A stretch of 64,000 nt of DNA from Pseudonocardia sp. C8 (GCF_014267175.1 NZ_JACMTR010000002.1:4861501-4925500); one strand, 5' to 3'; shown: positions 50,880-60,325, numbered from the stretch's first letter. The notes: a model not told the origin generated them from the letters alone. Program-made: numbers and translations.

Positions 50880-52256
50880 GTGACCAGTGACTTCGACGCG
50901 ATCGTGATCGGCGCCGGCCCCGGCGGCGAGGTCGCCACCTCCCGCCTGATCGCAGGCGGTTTGCGGGTGGCCGTCGTGGAGCGGGAGCTCATAGGCGGGG
51001 AGTGTGGCTACTGGGCCTGCATCCCGTCGAAGACCTTGCTGCGCCCACCGGAGGCTCGTGCCGAGGCCACTCAGGTTGCGGGGCTGGCCGAACCTGCACT
51101 CGACTGGCCAGCCCTGCGCGACTATCGGGATGGCATGATCCGCCACCTCGATGACAGCAAACAAGTCGAATCATACCGACAGCGCGGCGCCACCGTACTC
51201 AAGGGAACGGCACGCGTGACCGGGCGCGATCCGTGGCGCGTGCAGGTCGGCGGCGAAGAACTGAGCACGGAGCATGTGGTGGTGGCCACCGGCTCCGAGC
51301 CCGTCCGGCCCCCGATCGACGGGTTGGATCAGGTGCCGGTGTGGACCAACCGCGAAGCCACCACGTTGACCGACATTCCCCAGCGCGCCGTGCTCATCGG
51401 CGGTAGTGCCGTCGGAGTGGAGCTCGGCCAGTTCCTGGCCCGCATGGGTAGCCAGGTCACCCTGGTGCAACGCGGTCCTCGCCTCCTCGACCGCGAAGAC
51501 CCACGCGTCGGGGAGCTCACCGCAGAGCTCCTGTCCCAAGACGGGATCGACGTGCGACTCGGCAGTGAGGCCCGTGCTGCCCGTCGTGACGGGGCGGACA
51601 CCGTCGTCGAACTGGACGACGGCACCACGGTACGCACCGACGTGACCGTCCTCGGTGCCGGGCGCCGGCCCCGTACCGACGATCTCGGGCTGGAACAATC
51701 GGGCATCCACCCCGACGCCAGCGGTGCGCTGCCCGTCGACGAGCACTGTCGAGCGGCACCGGGCCTGTGGGCGCTGGGCGATGCCACCGCCGTCGCCTTG
51801 TTCACGCATGTCGCGCAATACCAGGCGCGCGTCGCGACCGACACGATTCTCGGTCGACCACGCACTGCCGAATACACCGCAATCCCCCGTGTCGTGTTCG
51901 CACACCCCGAGATCGCCGCGGTTGGCCTCACCCACGCCCAAGCCACCGAACGCGGCATCGATGCCGTCAGCACCGAACTCGACCTTCCAGGCGCGCTGGC
52001 GCGCCCCTGGACCTACGACACCAGCCCGCAGGGCACCCTCGGACTCCTCGTCGACCGCGCCCGTCGAATTCTGATCGGCGCCTGGGTCGTAGCCCCGCTG
52101 GCCAGCGAATGGATCCACACGGCCGCGTTGGCCATCCGTGCTCGCATCCCCCTCGAAACTCTCCTCGACGGCATCCCACAATTCCCCACCTACAACGAGG
52201 CTTACCGAGCCGCCCTGGAACAACTCGACCTCGAACCAACGCGGATGCCCCGCTGA
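50880..52256 (+). CDS. MerA/lipoamide-dehydrogenase-like flavoprotein disulfide reductase
   Basis: The 458-residue protein has the FAD loop VIGAGPGGEVATSRL, a redox pair in GGECGYWACIPSKTL (C-x4-C), ATGSEPVRPPIDGL, an NAD loop IGGSAVGVELGQFL and the C-terminal dimer domain. The redox motif CGYWAC differs from CVNTGC of MerA, and there is no C-terminal Cys pair, so it is not a canonical mercuric reductase. The substrate is unknown. The fragment at 40385-40615 is a broken relative. Confidence 0.82.
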   Translation: MTSDFDAIVIGAGPGGEVATSRLIAGGLRVAVVERELIGGECGYWACIPSKTLLRPPEARAEATQVAGLAEPALDWPALRDYRDGMIRHLDDSKQVESYRQRGATVLKGTARVTGRDPWRVQVGGEELSTEHVVVATGSEPVRPPIDGLDQVPVWTNREATTLTDIPQRAVLIGGSAVGVELGQFLARMGSQVTLVQRGPRLLDREDPRVGELTAELLSQDGIDVRLGSEARAARRDGADTVVELDDGTTVRTDVTVLGAGRRPRTDDLGLEQSGIHPDASGALPVDEHCRAAPGLWALGDATAVALFTHVAQYQARVATDTILGRPRTAEYTAIPRVVFAHPEIAAVGLTHAQATERGIDAVSTELDLPGALARPWTYDTSPQGTLGLLVDRARRILIGAWVVAPLASEWIHTAALAIRARIPLETLLDGIPQFPTYNEAYRAALEQLDLEPTRMPR

Positions 52257-52260
52257 CACC

Positions 52261-52303
52261 AGCGTGACTCGCGGGATGACGCGCTCTTCAGCGAAGTCAC
52301 GCT
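52261..52303 (+). terminator. Hairpin after the flavoprotein gene
   Basis: AGCGTGACT (52261-52269) pairs with AGTCACGCT (52295-52303), with additional GC pairing inside. It lies four bases after the stop codon. Confidence 0.5.
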
Positions 52304-52408
52304 GATCCGCCGGGGGCCGTCCGCCGGTGGGTGAGGTTAGTGGCTGGCCCCGCCCGGGCGGGGCTTACTCGGATGGGTGGTTTAGCCACTCCATTGCTGG
52401 GTACGACG

Positions 52409-52437
52409 TTGACCTTGTCTCCGGGACAAGCCTTTAC
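52409..52437 (+). promoter_or_regulatory. CueR-type promoter of the second Csp gene
   Basis: TTGACC (52409-52414) is followed by a 17-bp spacer carrying the dyad CTTGTC/GACAAG, and CTTTAC (52432-52437). The layout equals that of four other promoters to the right; a MerR-type activator would untwist the long element to TACGTT. Confidence 0.65.
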
Positions 52438-52533
52438 GTTCGCGAGGCGGTCGACGGCGGCGCACCTGACCTGTGTGCGGGTCGCTGTGGACGCGCAATG
52501 CCAGAAGACATAGCTATCGAAGGAGGGTTCGTC

Positions 52534-52878
52534 ATGGCTGTCGCGACCGTGGGTGAGGCGAACAAGGCGTGCTTGGATGCGTGCGCGGAGTGCCAGCAGG
52601 CATGCGAGACGTGCAATTACAACTGTTGCGCCAACAACCCGGACATGGCCGAGTGTGCCCGGTTGTGTCTGGACTGTGCGGCGATCTGCGCTGCCTGCGT
52701 GACGCTGCTCGCCCGGGACTCACGCTGGGTTGCCCAGCTCTGTCAGCTCTGCGCTGAGGTCTGCGAGGCGTGTGCGGCCGAGTGCGACAAGTACGACCTG
52801 GATTACTGCCGCGAATGTGCCGCAGCCTGCCGCCGCTGTGCTCAGCAGTGCCGGGCGATGGCCTCGGTCTCCGCCTGA
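52534..52878 (+). CDS. Four-helix-bundle copper storage protein (Csp family), second copy
   Basis: The 114-residue protein has a Cys pattern close to that of the first Csp (DACAECQQACETCNYNCC, CARLCLDCAAICAACV, CEACAAECDKYDLDYCRECA), with about 20 Cys pointing into the bundle. It binds many Cu(I) in the cytosol. AAGGAGG precedes ATG 52534, and a CueR-type promoter lies 100 bp upstream, so unlike the first copy it belongs to the copper regulon. Confidence 0.88.
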   Translation: MAVATVGEANKACLDACAECQQACETCNYNCCANNPDMAECARLCLDCAAICAACVTLLARDSRWVAQLCQLCAEVCEACAAECDKYDLDYCRECAAACRRCAQQCRAMASVSA

Positions 52879-53249
52879 GATGACGCGTCGCACACCGAGG
52901 GACAAGACTCACGGCCCAGCCCCTCGGTGTGCGATGCCGAGGAGAGCCTCATTTCGGTGGGTTGCCATTGGGGTGGCAGCCCAGCCCAACAGATGCGCGC
53001 TGCACTGCGCAGAACGCTGACAAGTGACAGCGCAGAACCGCAGGTCGGAGCCACCCGATTCTTTCGGAAATGCGCGTGGCGGGTAGCTGGGAAGCTGAAG
53101 GGTGTTGCGGCGCCAAGGTTCCAAGGGCTTCCCCGTGCAGGTCGAGAGTCGAGCTGCACGGCTGTCTTGCTGGGACCGGTGACAATCGCGACGTTCGGGA
53201 CGTCCCGTCCCGCATAGTCCGTTCGCCGTCTCGGGTGTGATTGACGCGT
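52879..53249. other. 371-bp gap between csp and the first copper ATPase
   Basis: No gene or clear RNA is recognised. Frames on both strands have irregular codon use. The right end leads into the CueR-type promoter of the first ATPase. Confidence 0.4.
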
Positions 53250-53278
53250 TTGACCTTTCCCCTGGGGCAGGGTTCTAG
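53250..53278 (+). promoter_or_regulatory. CueR-type promoter of the first P1B-ATPase
   Basis: TTGACC (53250-53255), a 17-bp spacer with the dyad CCTttCCCC/GGGGcAGG, and TTCTAG (53273-53278). It is one of five promoters with the same spacing in this regulon. Confidence 0.75.
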
Positions 53279-53330
53279 CGTGCGTGGAGAACACCGGGTG
53301 ACCGGTTCGTGCATGGTTGAGGAGTCAGTG

Positions 53331-55604
53331 ATGCCCACTCCCGCTTCGGAGACGGTTGCCGAGGGACGCGCACGGCTGACGATGCCAGTCAGCGGTATGC
53401 AGTGTTCGCTGTGTACCGGGATCATCGAGCGGAGGCTGGCCGAGCTGCCAGGGGTGGAGCAGGTTTCGGTGAACCTGCCGGATGAGCAGTTGCTGGTCGA
53501 CTACGACCCGGAACGCACTGGCCCCGAGCAGCTGCAGGCTGCGGTGGGCGAGCTCGGGTTCGCCGTCGGGGACTCGGCGGCCTCGCGCGGCGGGCAGGAG
53601 TCGGACGAGGATGCGGCCAAGGTCGTCAGCGAGGGACGCCGATTGCTGATCCTGGCCGCGCTGAGCGTGGTGACGGTTCCGCTGATGCTGCTGGAACTGA
53701 CCGGCGTGGTCGGTGGCTGGGTGGGCTGGCCGCTGGGGGCGCTCGCGGTGGTTTCGCTGGTGGTGGCCCCGGAATTGTTCTCGGACACGCTGCACTCGCG
53801 GCGGCGCGGGTTGCTGACCAACCGCCCCGTGGTGCGCGCCTCCATCCTCGGCGGGCTGGTCGGTGGGCTGCTCGGCCTGGCGCTTCCGCTGGAGGACTAC
53901 CCCACCGGTGGCTACTTCGCCGTGACGGTGCTGGTGGCGACGTATCACGTGTTCTCGATGTGGCTGTCGCTGCTGGTGCGCACGCAGAGCTCGCACTCGG
54001 TGAAAAAGCTGATGGCGTTGCAGCCGGACACGGCCCGGCTGGTGCGCGACGGACTCGAAGGGGATGTACCGATCCAGGCCCTGTCGGTGGGTGATGTCGT
54101 GCGGGTGCGGCCGGGCGAGCGGATCCCCATCGACGGGCGCGTGTTCTCCGGGCACTCGGCGGTGGACGAATCACTGGTGACCGGCGAGTCGGTGCCGGTG
54201 CAAAAACGCGAGGGTGGTGAGGTCATCGGTGGGGCGATCAACGACTCCGGAACTCTGCTGGTGGAGATCACCCACGTCGGTGAGGACACCTTCCTGCGGC
54301 AGATCGTGCACAACATCGAGGAGGCCCGCGCGCTCAAGCCCGCGGTGGTGGACCTGGTCGGGCGCGTGCTGAAGGTCTACATTCCGACGGTGCTGGTGCT
54401 GGCCGGAGCAGCGGGGCTGTTCTGGGCGCTGGGTCCGCTCGTGCTCGGCGAGACGCCTGAGCTGAACCGGATCCTGTTCGCCACGCTCGGCGTGTTGATC
54501 ATGGCCTATCCGTGTGCGATGGGCATGGCCGCACCCCTGGGGCTGGTGCGCGGTGCGGGCGATGCGGCCGAGCAGGGCATCGTGTTGCGCACCGGGGACG
54601 CGTTCCAGACTTTCGGGCAGGTCCGCCGGGTCGTGTTCGACAAGACCGGCACGCTAACCGAGGGGGTGTTCACCGTGCGCGAGCTGGACACCAGCGGCGA
54701 TCGGGATGAGCTGCTGGCGCTGGCCGCAGCCGCGGAGGCCCCCTCCGAGCACCCGCTCGGGGCGGCGATCAGCGCCGCGGCCCGCGAACGCGGGCTGGCG
54801 CTGGCCTCTGCCGAGGAGTTCGAGGCCATCCGCGGCCACGGAATCCGGGCGACCATCGATGGGGCTGCCGTGCTCGTGGGCAGGCCGTCGTTCGTCGCGG
54901 ACCGCGCCGGCGGGCTGGGTCGGTTTGCCGAGCGCGCCGAAGAGCTCGAAGCGGCCGGGCGCACCGTGGTGGCCGTCGCCCGTGACGAGGAGGTCCAGGG
55001 GGTAATCGCGCTGGGCGACGAAATCCGCGCCGACGCCCCTGCGGCGCTGGAGCAGCTGCGGCGCCGGGGCATCACCCCGGTGATGGTCACCGGGGACAAC
55101 CACCGCGCCGCGGTGGTCGTCGCCGAGAAGCTCGGCATCGACGAAGTCCGCGCCGAGGTCCTGCCGCAGGACAAGACCGAGATCGTGCGCGAGCTGCAGC
55201 AGCACGGCCGGGTGGCCATGGTCGGTGACGGCGTCAACGACGCGCCCGCGCTCACCCAGGCCGACGTGGGCATTGCCATGGGCAGCGGCACCGACATCGC
55301 CATCGAATCCGGCGACGTCATCATCGTCGGCAACCGGCTCGATGCCGTGCTCACCGCCCGCACCATCGGCCAGCGCGGCTACCGGCGGACCGTGCAGAAC
55401 GTGACCCTGGCGTTCCTGTTCAACGGCATCGGCGTTCCCCTGGCCGCCACCGGGCTGGTCGAACCCATTTGGGCCATGGCTGTCATGATCGTCAGCGTTA
55501 CGGCGGTCTTCGCCAATTCCATGCGCGGCAAGTGGTCCATGATGTTCTCCACCCTGCGCGACATCATCACACGCCAAGCGCTCACCCCCGCACCGACGGC
55601 ATAA
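53331..55604 (+). CDS. P1B-type heavy-metal ATPase with YPC motif, copy 1
   Basis: The 757-residue ATPase has an N-terminal HMA domain with SGMQCSLCTG (CxxC), the TGES loop, the phosphorylation site VFDKTGTLTEG (Asp about 436), SEHPLG and GDGVNDAPAL. The metal-binding helix reads MAYPCAMGMAAPLG (about 390-403), so the first Cys of the usual CPC is Tyr. Copper export is inferred from the CueR-type promoter and neighbours; YPC may change specificity or transport rate. ATG 53331 follows GGAG; ATG 53313 is possible. Confidence 0.87.
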   Translation: MPTPASETVAEGRARLTMPVSGMQCSLCTGIIERRLAELPGVEQVSVNLPDEQLLVDYDPERTGPEQLQAAVGELGFAVGDSAASRGGQESDEDAAKVVSEGRRLLILAALSVVTVPLMLLELTGVVGGWVGWPLGALAVVSLVVAPELFSDTLHSRRRGLLTNRPVVRASILGGLVGGLLGLALPLEDYPTGGYFAVTVLVATYHVFSMWLSLLVRTQSSHSVKKLMALQPDTARLVRDGLEGDVPIQALSVGDVVRVRPGERIPIDGRVFSGHSAVDESLVTGESVPVQKREGGEVIGGAINDSGTLLVEITHVGEDTFLRQIVHNIEEARALKPAVVDLVGRVLKVYIPTVLVLAGAAGLFWALGPLVLGETPELNRILFATLGVLIMAYPCAMGMAAPLGLVRGAGDAAEQGIVLRTGDAFQTFGQVRRVVFDKTGTLTEGVFTVRELDTSGDRDELLALAAAAEAPSEHPLGAAISAAARERGLALASAEEFEAIRGHGIRATIDGAAVLVGRPSFVADRAGGLGRFAERAEELEAAGRTVVAVARDEEVQGVIALGDEIRADAPAALEQLRRRGITPVMVTGDNHRAAVVVAEKLGIDEVRAEVLPQDKTEIVRELQQHGRVAMVGDGVNDAPALTQADVGIAMGSGTDIAIESGDVIIVGNRLDAVLTARTIGQRGYRRTVQNVTLAFLFNGIGVPLAATGLVEPIWAMAVMIVSVTAVFANSMRGKWSMMFSTLRDIITRQALTPAPTA

Positions 55605-55725
55605 GCGCTTCTCCGGCCGGGGCCGCGATGGTCCGGCTGCGTCCGCATGGACCTAATAAGGGCGTCACCCGTCATGTGACCGGTGATGACCGGGCGGCAG
55701 GCGGTGGCGCGATCATTGCCCGGGC

Positions 55726-56175
55726 TCAATCAGCGTCCGGCGTCTTCTCGCCGGCTGCGCCCTGCTGGTCCTCGCTGTCGGTGTGGTTTTCGATGAGGCG
55801 GCAGACCACGGCGTGCTCGCCGCGGCGCTGGCTGTCGCGGGCGGAGCGGCGCACGGTAGCCAGGGAACGGCGGAGCTGGCGCAGGTCGGCCACAGTCCGG
55901 TCGATCTCGGTGATCCGGGCATCGAGGAGTTCGGTGACCCGCGCGCACGGCACGGATCCTTCGCGTTGCAGGTCGAGGATGTCTTTGATCTCGGTCAACT
56001 GCAGCCCGAGCGCCTTGGCCTGCCGGATGAACCGCAACACGCCGAGATCGTCCTCGGTGAACAGGCGATAGCCGGCCTCGGTGCGCTCGGCCGGCGGCAA
56101 CAGTCCCTTGGATTCCCACAGCCGTACGGCTTTCGCGCTCACGCCTGCGGCCCGAGCCGCAGTTCCCACCGTCAT
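55726..56175 (-). CDS. MerR-family metal-responsive activator (CueR-like)
   Basis: The 149-residue protein has a MerR HTH (GTAARAAGVSAKAVRLWESK...AGYRLFTEDDLGVLRFI), a dimerisation helix and a single Cys in REGSVPCARVTELLD. The second C-terminal Cys lies in EHAVVCRLI, allowing two-coordinate Cu(I) as in CueR, though the spacing is longer. It is the natural activator of the five CueR-type promoters. It is divergent from the CopZ/ATPase operon, whose promoter (56213) it overlaps at the 5' side. Confidence 0.85.
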   Translation of the reverse strand: MTVGTAARAAGVSAKAVRLWESKGLLPPAERTEAGYRLFTEDDLGVLRFIRQAKALGLQLTEIKDILDLQREGSVPCARVTELLDARITEIDRTVADLRQLRRSLATVRRSARDSQRRGEHAVVCRLIENHTDSEDQQGAAGEKTPDAD

Positions 56176-56212
56176 GTCCACGACAGTCTCCCAACGCGTC
56201 GAGATTTCTCCC

Positions 56213-56241
56213 TTGACCTTACCCCAGCGGCAAGGTTCTAG
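56213..56241 (+). promoter_or_regulatory. CueR-type promoter of the copZ-ATPase operon
   Basis: TTGACC (56213-56218), a 17-bp spacer with the dyad CCTtACCCC...GGCaAGG, and TTCTAG (56236-56241). It lies between the divergent activator gene and the chaperone gene. Confidence 0.75.
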
Positions 56242-56291
56242 CGTGTCGGTGAGCAAGAAAACGGCAGCTCGGACCTAGTGAGGAGCAGGCG

Positions 56292-56525
56292 ATGGAATCG
56301 ATCGTCATGCAGGTATCCGGCATGCATTGCGGCGGGTGTGCCCAGCGGATCGGCACCGTGCTGCGCCGGGTCGAGGGCGTACGAGATGTCCAGGCCGACC
56401 ACGTCAGTGGACGCGTCGAGATCCAGATCGGTCCGGAGTTGGCCGACCGGGCCATGGTGGCCGACTTGACCGAGCGGATCGAGGCCGCCGGGTTCCAGGT
56501 CGTGGGAGAAGAGGTGTCGTCATGA
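56292..56525 (+). CDS. copZ: CopZ-like HMA copper chaperone
   Basis: The 77-residue HMA domain has VSGMHCGGCAQRIGTVL (MxCxxC at about residues 11-16). It carries Cu(I) in the cytosol to the ATPase. AGGAG precedes ATG 56292. Its stop overlaps the ATPase start (ATGA at 56522-56525), a direct link between donor and pump. Confidence 0.9.
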   Translation: MESIVMQVSGMHCGGCAQRIGTVLRRVEGVRDVQADHVSGRVEIQIGPELADRAMVADLTERIEAAGFQVVGEEVSS

Positions 56526-58996
56526 GCACGACCACCGAGGAACGCAGCGAGCTGTGGGCGCCGGAACCGAGCCCGCACCCTGGGCACGAGCGGATCCGCG
56601 CGAAGATCGCGGGGCTGCACTGCTCGTTGTGCACCGGCACCATCGAGAAGGCCCTGGGCCGGATGGACGGCGTGGGCACGGTGGCGGTGAGCCTGACCCA
56701 CGAACAGGTGCTGGTCGACTACGAGGCCGACCGCACCAGCCCAGAGGCGATCCTAGGCACGCTGCGCGATGTCGGCTACGAGCTGTACGACCCGCGCAAG
56801 CTCCGCGCGTTCGAAGACGAGGAACGCGACCTCATCCGCGAAGGCACGCGGCTGCTGGGCGCGGTCGCCGCCAGCCTCACCGCGATCGGGCTGATCGCCG
56901 AGGTCACCGGCATCTGGTCAGTGCTCGTGCCACTGACCGTGGTCGCGCTGATGGTGCCGGTCTCGTATGCCGTGCTGCGCCCGGCCGGGCACGCGAAGGC
57001 CACGGGTGGCGCGGCAGCGATCGTGGCGCCCGGCCTGGCTGCGCTGGGTGCCCGCGGCGCCGGGTGGCTGGAGCCGCCGGTGATCGGGTGGCTCGCCGGG
57101 GCGATCGGGATCGGCGTGGTGGTCGGCGTGGCACCGCACATCCTGCGCATGGCCTATCAGTCCGCCCGGCGCGGGATCCTCAACCAACACGTGCTGCTGG
57201 AGGTCGGCGCGTTCGCCGGCATCGCCGGGGGTTTGATCGGGCTGACCAACGTGTTGCCCGGCTATCCCACGGCGGCGTTCTTCGCCGTCTCGGTGCTGGT
57301 GGCCAACTACCACATCTTTTCGGAATGGTTGTCGTTGCTGGTCAAGACCCGCTCCAGCCAGTCGATCAAGAAACTGTTGGACCTGCAGCCCGACCTGGCC
57401 CGCCTGGTGACCACCGAGGGCGAGGCGGAGGTGCCCGTGGAGCAGGTGTCCGTGGGCCAGCACGTGCGCGTGCGCCCGGGCGAGCGCATCCCGCTGGACG
57501 GCACGATCCGCTCCGGCTATTCGGCGATCGATCTCTCCCTGGTCACCGGCGAACCCGTCCCGGCCGAACGCGGACCGGGCGAGGAGGTCGTCGGCGGGGC
57601 CATCAACGGCACCGGCAGCCTGCTCATCGAGGTCACCGCCACCGGCGCCGAAGGATTCCTCGCCCAGGTGGTGCGCCACGTCGAAGACGCCCGCGCCCTC
57701 AAACCCGGCATCCTGCACCTGGTCGACCGGGTGCTGCGCGTCTACACCCCCACCGTGCTGAGCATCTCGGCGCTCGCTCTGATCGCCTGGCTGACCGGCA
57801 GCTGGGTGCTGGCCGGGGAACCGGACGTGCGCCGCGCGGTGTTCGCCGCGCTGTCCGTGCTGGTGATGGGCTATCCCTGCGCGGTCGGGATCGCCGCGCC
57901 GCTAGCGATCGTGCGCGGCACCGGGCACGCCGCCGACCGCGGCATCGTGATGCGCACCGGTGAGGCGTTCCAGACCTTCCGGCTGGTGCGCCGCATCGTG
58001 CTGGACAAGACCGGCACGCTCACGAAGGGCACACCGACCGTGCGCGGCATTCATGCCCTCGATGGCGACACTGACGCGGTGCTGGCGGTGGCCGCCGCCG
58101 CGGAAAGCCACTCCGAACACCCACTGGCCCGCGCTGTCGTCGACGCCGCGCATGACAAGGGGTTGACCGTTCCCGAGGTCGAGGAATTCACCTCGGTCAC
58201 CGGTGCCGGGGTCCGCGCCACCGTCGGCGGGCACACCGTGCTGGCCGGGAAACCGAGCCTGCTCACCAATGAGGGGGTCGACAGCAGCACGGTCACCGCC
58301 CCCACCGACCAGTGGGAGACGGCCGGACACACCGTCATCCTCATCGCCCGCGACGGGGCTGCCATCGGGTTGATCGCGCTGGGCGACGAGCTACGGCCCG
58401 ACGCCACCGAGGCCGTAACCAGGATGCGCCAGGCAGGCATGGAACCGGTGCTCGTGACTGGCGACAACGAACGCGCCGCCGCCCACATCGCCGGCCAACT
58501 CGGCATCGACGAGGTCCGTGCCGGCGTGCTGCCGGAGGGCAAGGCCGAGATCGTGCGCGAGCTGCAGGCCGACGGCACCCGCGTAGCCATGGTCGGCGAC
58601 GGCATCAACGACGCACCCGCGCTGATGCAGGCCGACGTGGGCATCGCCGCGGGTGGCGGCACCGACATCGCCGTGGAATCCGCCGACATCGTGCTGCTGC
58701 GCGACGAGGTCAGCACCGTCCTCGACGCCCGCGAGATCAGTGCCCGTGCCTACCGGCGCACCCGCGCCAACGTGGCCATCGCGTTCACCTTCAACGGCAT
58801 CGGCGTGCCCCTGGCCACCACCGGCCTCGTCTACCCAGTCTGGGCGATGATCGCGATGGCCGCCTCGGTCACCTCGATCTTCATCAACTCCATCGGCACC
58901 CGCCCCTCCCTGCTGTCCCAAGCCATCGGCAGCGTCGGACGCACCCAGCAGAGCGCGAAGGAACGTCCGGAACCCGCGCAACCGGCCCACGACTGA
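56522..58996 (+). CDS. P1B-type heavy-metal ATPase with YPC motif, copy 2
   Basis: The 824-residue ATPase has an N-terminal HMA domain (AGLHCSLCTGTIEKAL), TGEP, the phosphorylation site VLDKTGTLTKG (Asp about 494), SEHPLA and GDGINDAPAL. The metal-site helix is MGYPCAVGIAAPLA (about 448-461): again Tyr replaces the first Cys of CPC. It has two more N-terminal membrane helices than copy 1 and a disordered tail. It is co-translated with the chaperone. Copper is the likely but not proven substrate. Confidence 0.87.
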   Translation: MSTTTEERSELWAPEPSPHPGHERIRAKIAGLHCSLCTGTIEKALGRMDGVGTVAVSLTHEQVLVDYEADRTSPEAILGTLRDVGYELYDPRKLRAFEDEERDLIREGTRLLGAVAASLTAIGLIAEVTGIWSVLVPLTVVALMVPVSYAVLRPAGHAKATGGAAAIVAPGLAALGARGAGWLEPPVIGWLAGAIGIGVVVGVAPHILRMAYQSARRGILNQHVLLEVGAFAGIAGGLIGLTNVLPGYPTAAFFAVSVLVANYHIFSEWLSLLVKTRSSQSIKKLLDLQPDLARLVTTEGEAEVPVEQVSVGQHVRVRPGERIPLDGTIRSGYSAIDLSLVTGEPVPAERGPGEEVVGGAINGTGSLLIEVTATGAEGFLAQVVRHVEDARALKPGILHLVDRVLRVYTPTVLSISALALIAWLTGSWVLAGEPDVRRAVFAALSVLVMGYPCAVGIAAPLAIVRGTGHAADRGIVMRTGEAFQTFRLVRRIVLDKTGTLTKGTPTVRGIHALDGDTDAVLAVAAAAESHSEHPLARAVVDAAHDKGLTVPEVEEFTSVTGAGVRATVGGHTVLAGKPSLLTNEGVDSSTVTAPTDQWETAGHTVILIARDGAAIGLIALGDELRPDATEAVTRMRQAGMEPVLVTGDNERAAAHIAGQLGIDEVRAGVLPEGKAEIVRELQADGTRVAMVGDGINDAPALMQADVGIAAGGGTDIAVESADIVLLRDEVSTVLDAREISARAYRRTRANVAIAFTFNGIGVPLATTGLVYPVWAMIAMAASVTSIFINSIGTRPSLLSQAIGSVGRTQQSAKERPEPAQPAHD

Positions 58997-59003
58997 CTCT
59001 CCC

Positions 59004-59030
59004 GTGCGAGCGAGGGTGCCTCGCTCGCAC
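59004..59030 (+). terminator. Hairpin between the second ATPase and the oxidase gene
   Basis: A perfect 12-bp stem GTGCGAGCGAGG (59004-59015) pairs with 59019-59030 around a three-base loop, eight bases after the ATPase stop. It may reduce readthrough into the downstream oxidase gene. Confidence 0.7.
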
Positions 59031-59064
59031 GGTTCCACCACTCATCGCGATGAAGGAGCACGAC

Positions 59065-60189
59065 GTGAGCACGCAGGCACAAACACCCGCCGCGCTAGTG
59101 ATCGGCGCCGGGGTGATCGGGCTGAGCACCGCGATCACCCTGCGCCAGCACGGCTGGCGGGTCACCGTGGCCGCCGCCGACTCCGGCCCGGGAATCGTCT
59201 CCACAGTGGCCGGCGCGTTGTGGGAGTGGCCCCCATCGGTCTGCGGCCGGCATCACGACGAAACCCTGCTCGAACAATCCAAGAGCTGGGCCATGGTCTC
59301 CTACCGGCAGTTCCAACACCTGGCCACGCACCCTGAACACACCGGGGTGCATCTGCGCCCGGCCGTGTCCTACTTCCACCGGCCAGTCGACGAGCAACCA
59401 CTGGAACTGGCCAAGATGCACGAAGTCGCCGCACACGTGCCGGGATTCGCCCACGATCCGGGGCTGATCGACCGCCACGGGATCAACCCGCGTGCCGGCG
59501 TGCTGGATGCCTACCAGTACACCGCGCCGATGGTCGACACCGACCGCTACAACGCCTGGCTGCGGGACCAGGCTCTGGCCACCGGTGTCCGCCTCGTCCC
59601 GCGCCGCATCACCGGCGACCTCCGCGACCACGAGTCAGCTTTGCTCACCGAGTTCGACGCGGACGTGATCGTCAACTGCTCCGGACTCGGCGCGCGCGAA
59701 CTCGCCGGCGACACCACCCTCTCGCCGCACCGGGGAGCGCTGCTGTGGCTGCGCAACGACGGCACCAGCATGCCCCGGATCACCACCGCGCACGCGCTGG
59801 CCAACGACCCCTCCAGCCCGCAGCAGGACATGGTCTTCATCGTGCCCCGCGGCCAGGATCGGCTGCTGGTGGGCGGAATTGTCGAAGATGGCACATGGAA
59901 CACCGACCTCACCCCGGACAACTACCCACCGGTGCGGGACATGCTCCGCCGCTGTCAGGAATTCCTCCCCGCCCTGGCCGACGCGGAACTTGACACCGAC
60001 GACCCGGTGCGCGTGGGCTTGCGCCCCTTCCGGCGCGACAACGTCCGCCTGGAAACCGAAGCCGGCACCCGCATCGTGCACAACTACGGCCACGGCGGCG
60101 CCGGCGTCACCCTGTCCTGGGGCTGCGCCGACGACGCCACCCAGCTCGCGCACCAGCTCGTCGGGAACACCACCGCACCCGCCGCCTAG
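59065..60189 (+). CDS. D-amino-acid-oxidase-like FAD oxidoreductase
   Basis: The 374-residue protein has the FAD loop VIGAGVIGLSTAITL and the DAAO signature at the C-terminus (HNYGHGGAGVTLSWG), as well as VNCSGLGARELAGD and YQYTAPMVDTDRYNAWL. DAAO-type enzymes oxidise D-amino acids or glycine, making H2O2. GTG 59065 has AAGGAG upstream; ATG 59050 is the alternative. It follows the copper ATPase with only a hairpin between, so a role under copper stress is possible, but no link to metal is visible in the protein. Confidence 0.8.
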   Translation: MSTQAQTPAALVIGAGVIGLSTAITLRQHGWRVTVAAADSGPGIVSTVAGALWEWPPSVCGRHHDETLLEQSKSWAMVSYRQFQHLATHPEHTGVHLRPAVSYFHRPVDEQPLELAKMHEVAAHVPGFAHDPGLIDRHGINPRAGVLDAYQYTAPMVDTDRYNAWLRDQALATGVRLVPRRITGDLRDHESALLTEFDADVIVNCSGLGARELAGDTTLSPHRGALLWLRNDGTSMPRITTAHALANDPSSPQQDMVFIVPRGQDRLLVGGIVEDGTWNTDLTPDNYPPVRDMLRRCQEFLPALADAELDTDDPVRVGLRPFRRDNVRLETEAGTRIVHNYGHGGAGVTLSWGCADDATQLAHQLVGNTTAPAA

Positions 60190-60325
60190 CCACACCAGTG
60201 CAGAGCCGGCTTCAGAGGACGGCCCGTCCCTACAGCCGGACGTGCGATCAGCGGTTACGAACTCGGTTTCCCGCGCGGCAGCGTGTGACGGAACGCGCAA
60301 TCGTGTCGGTCTGTCGAGAACGTGC

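Noticed and set aside
56327..56521. In-frame extension upstream of the second ATPase
   Set aside because: It runs out of frame through the CopZ gene and has no homology; the ATGA overlap at 56522 is the better start.
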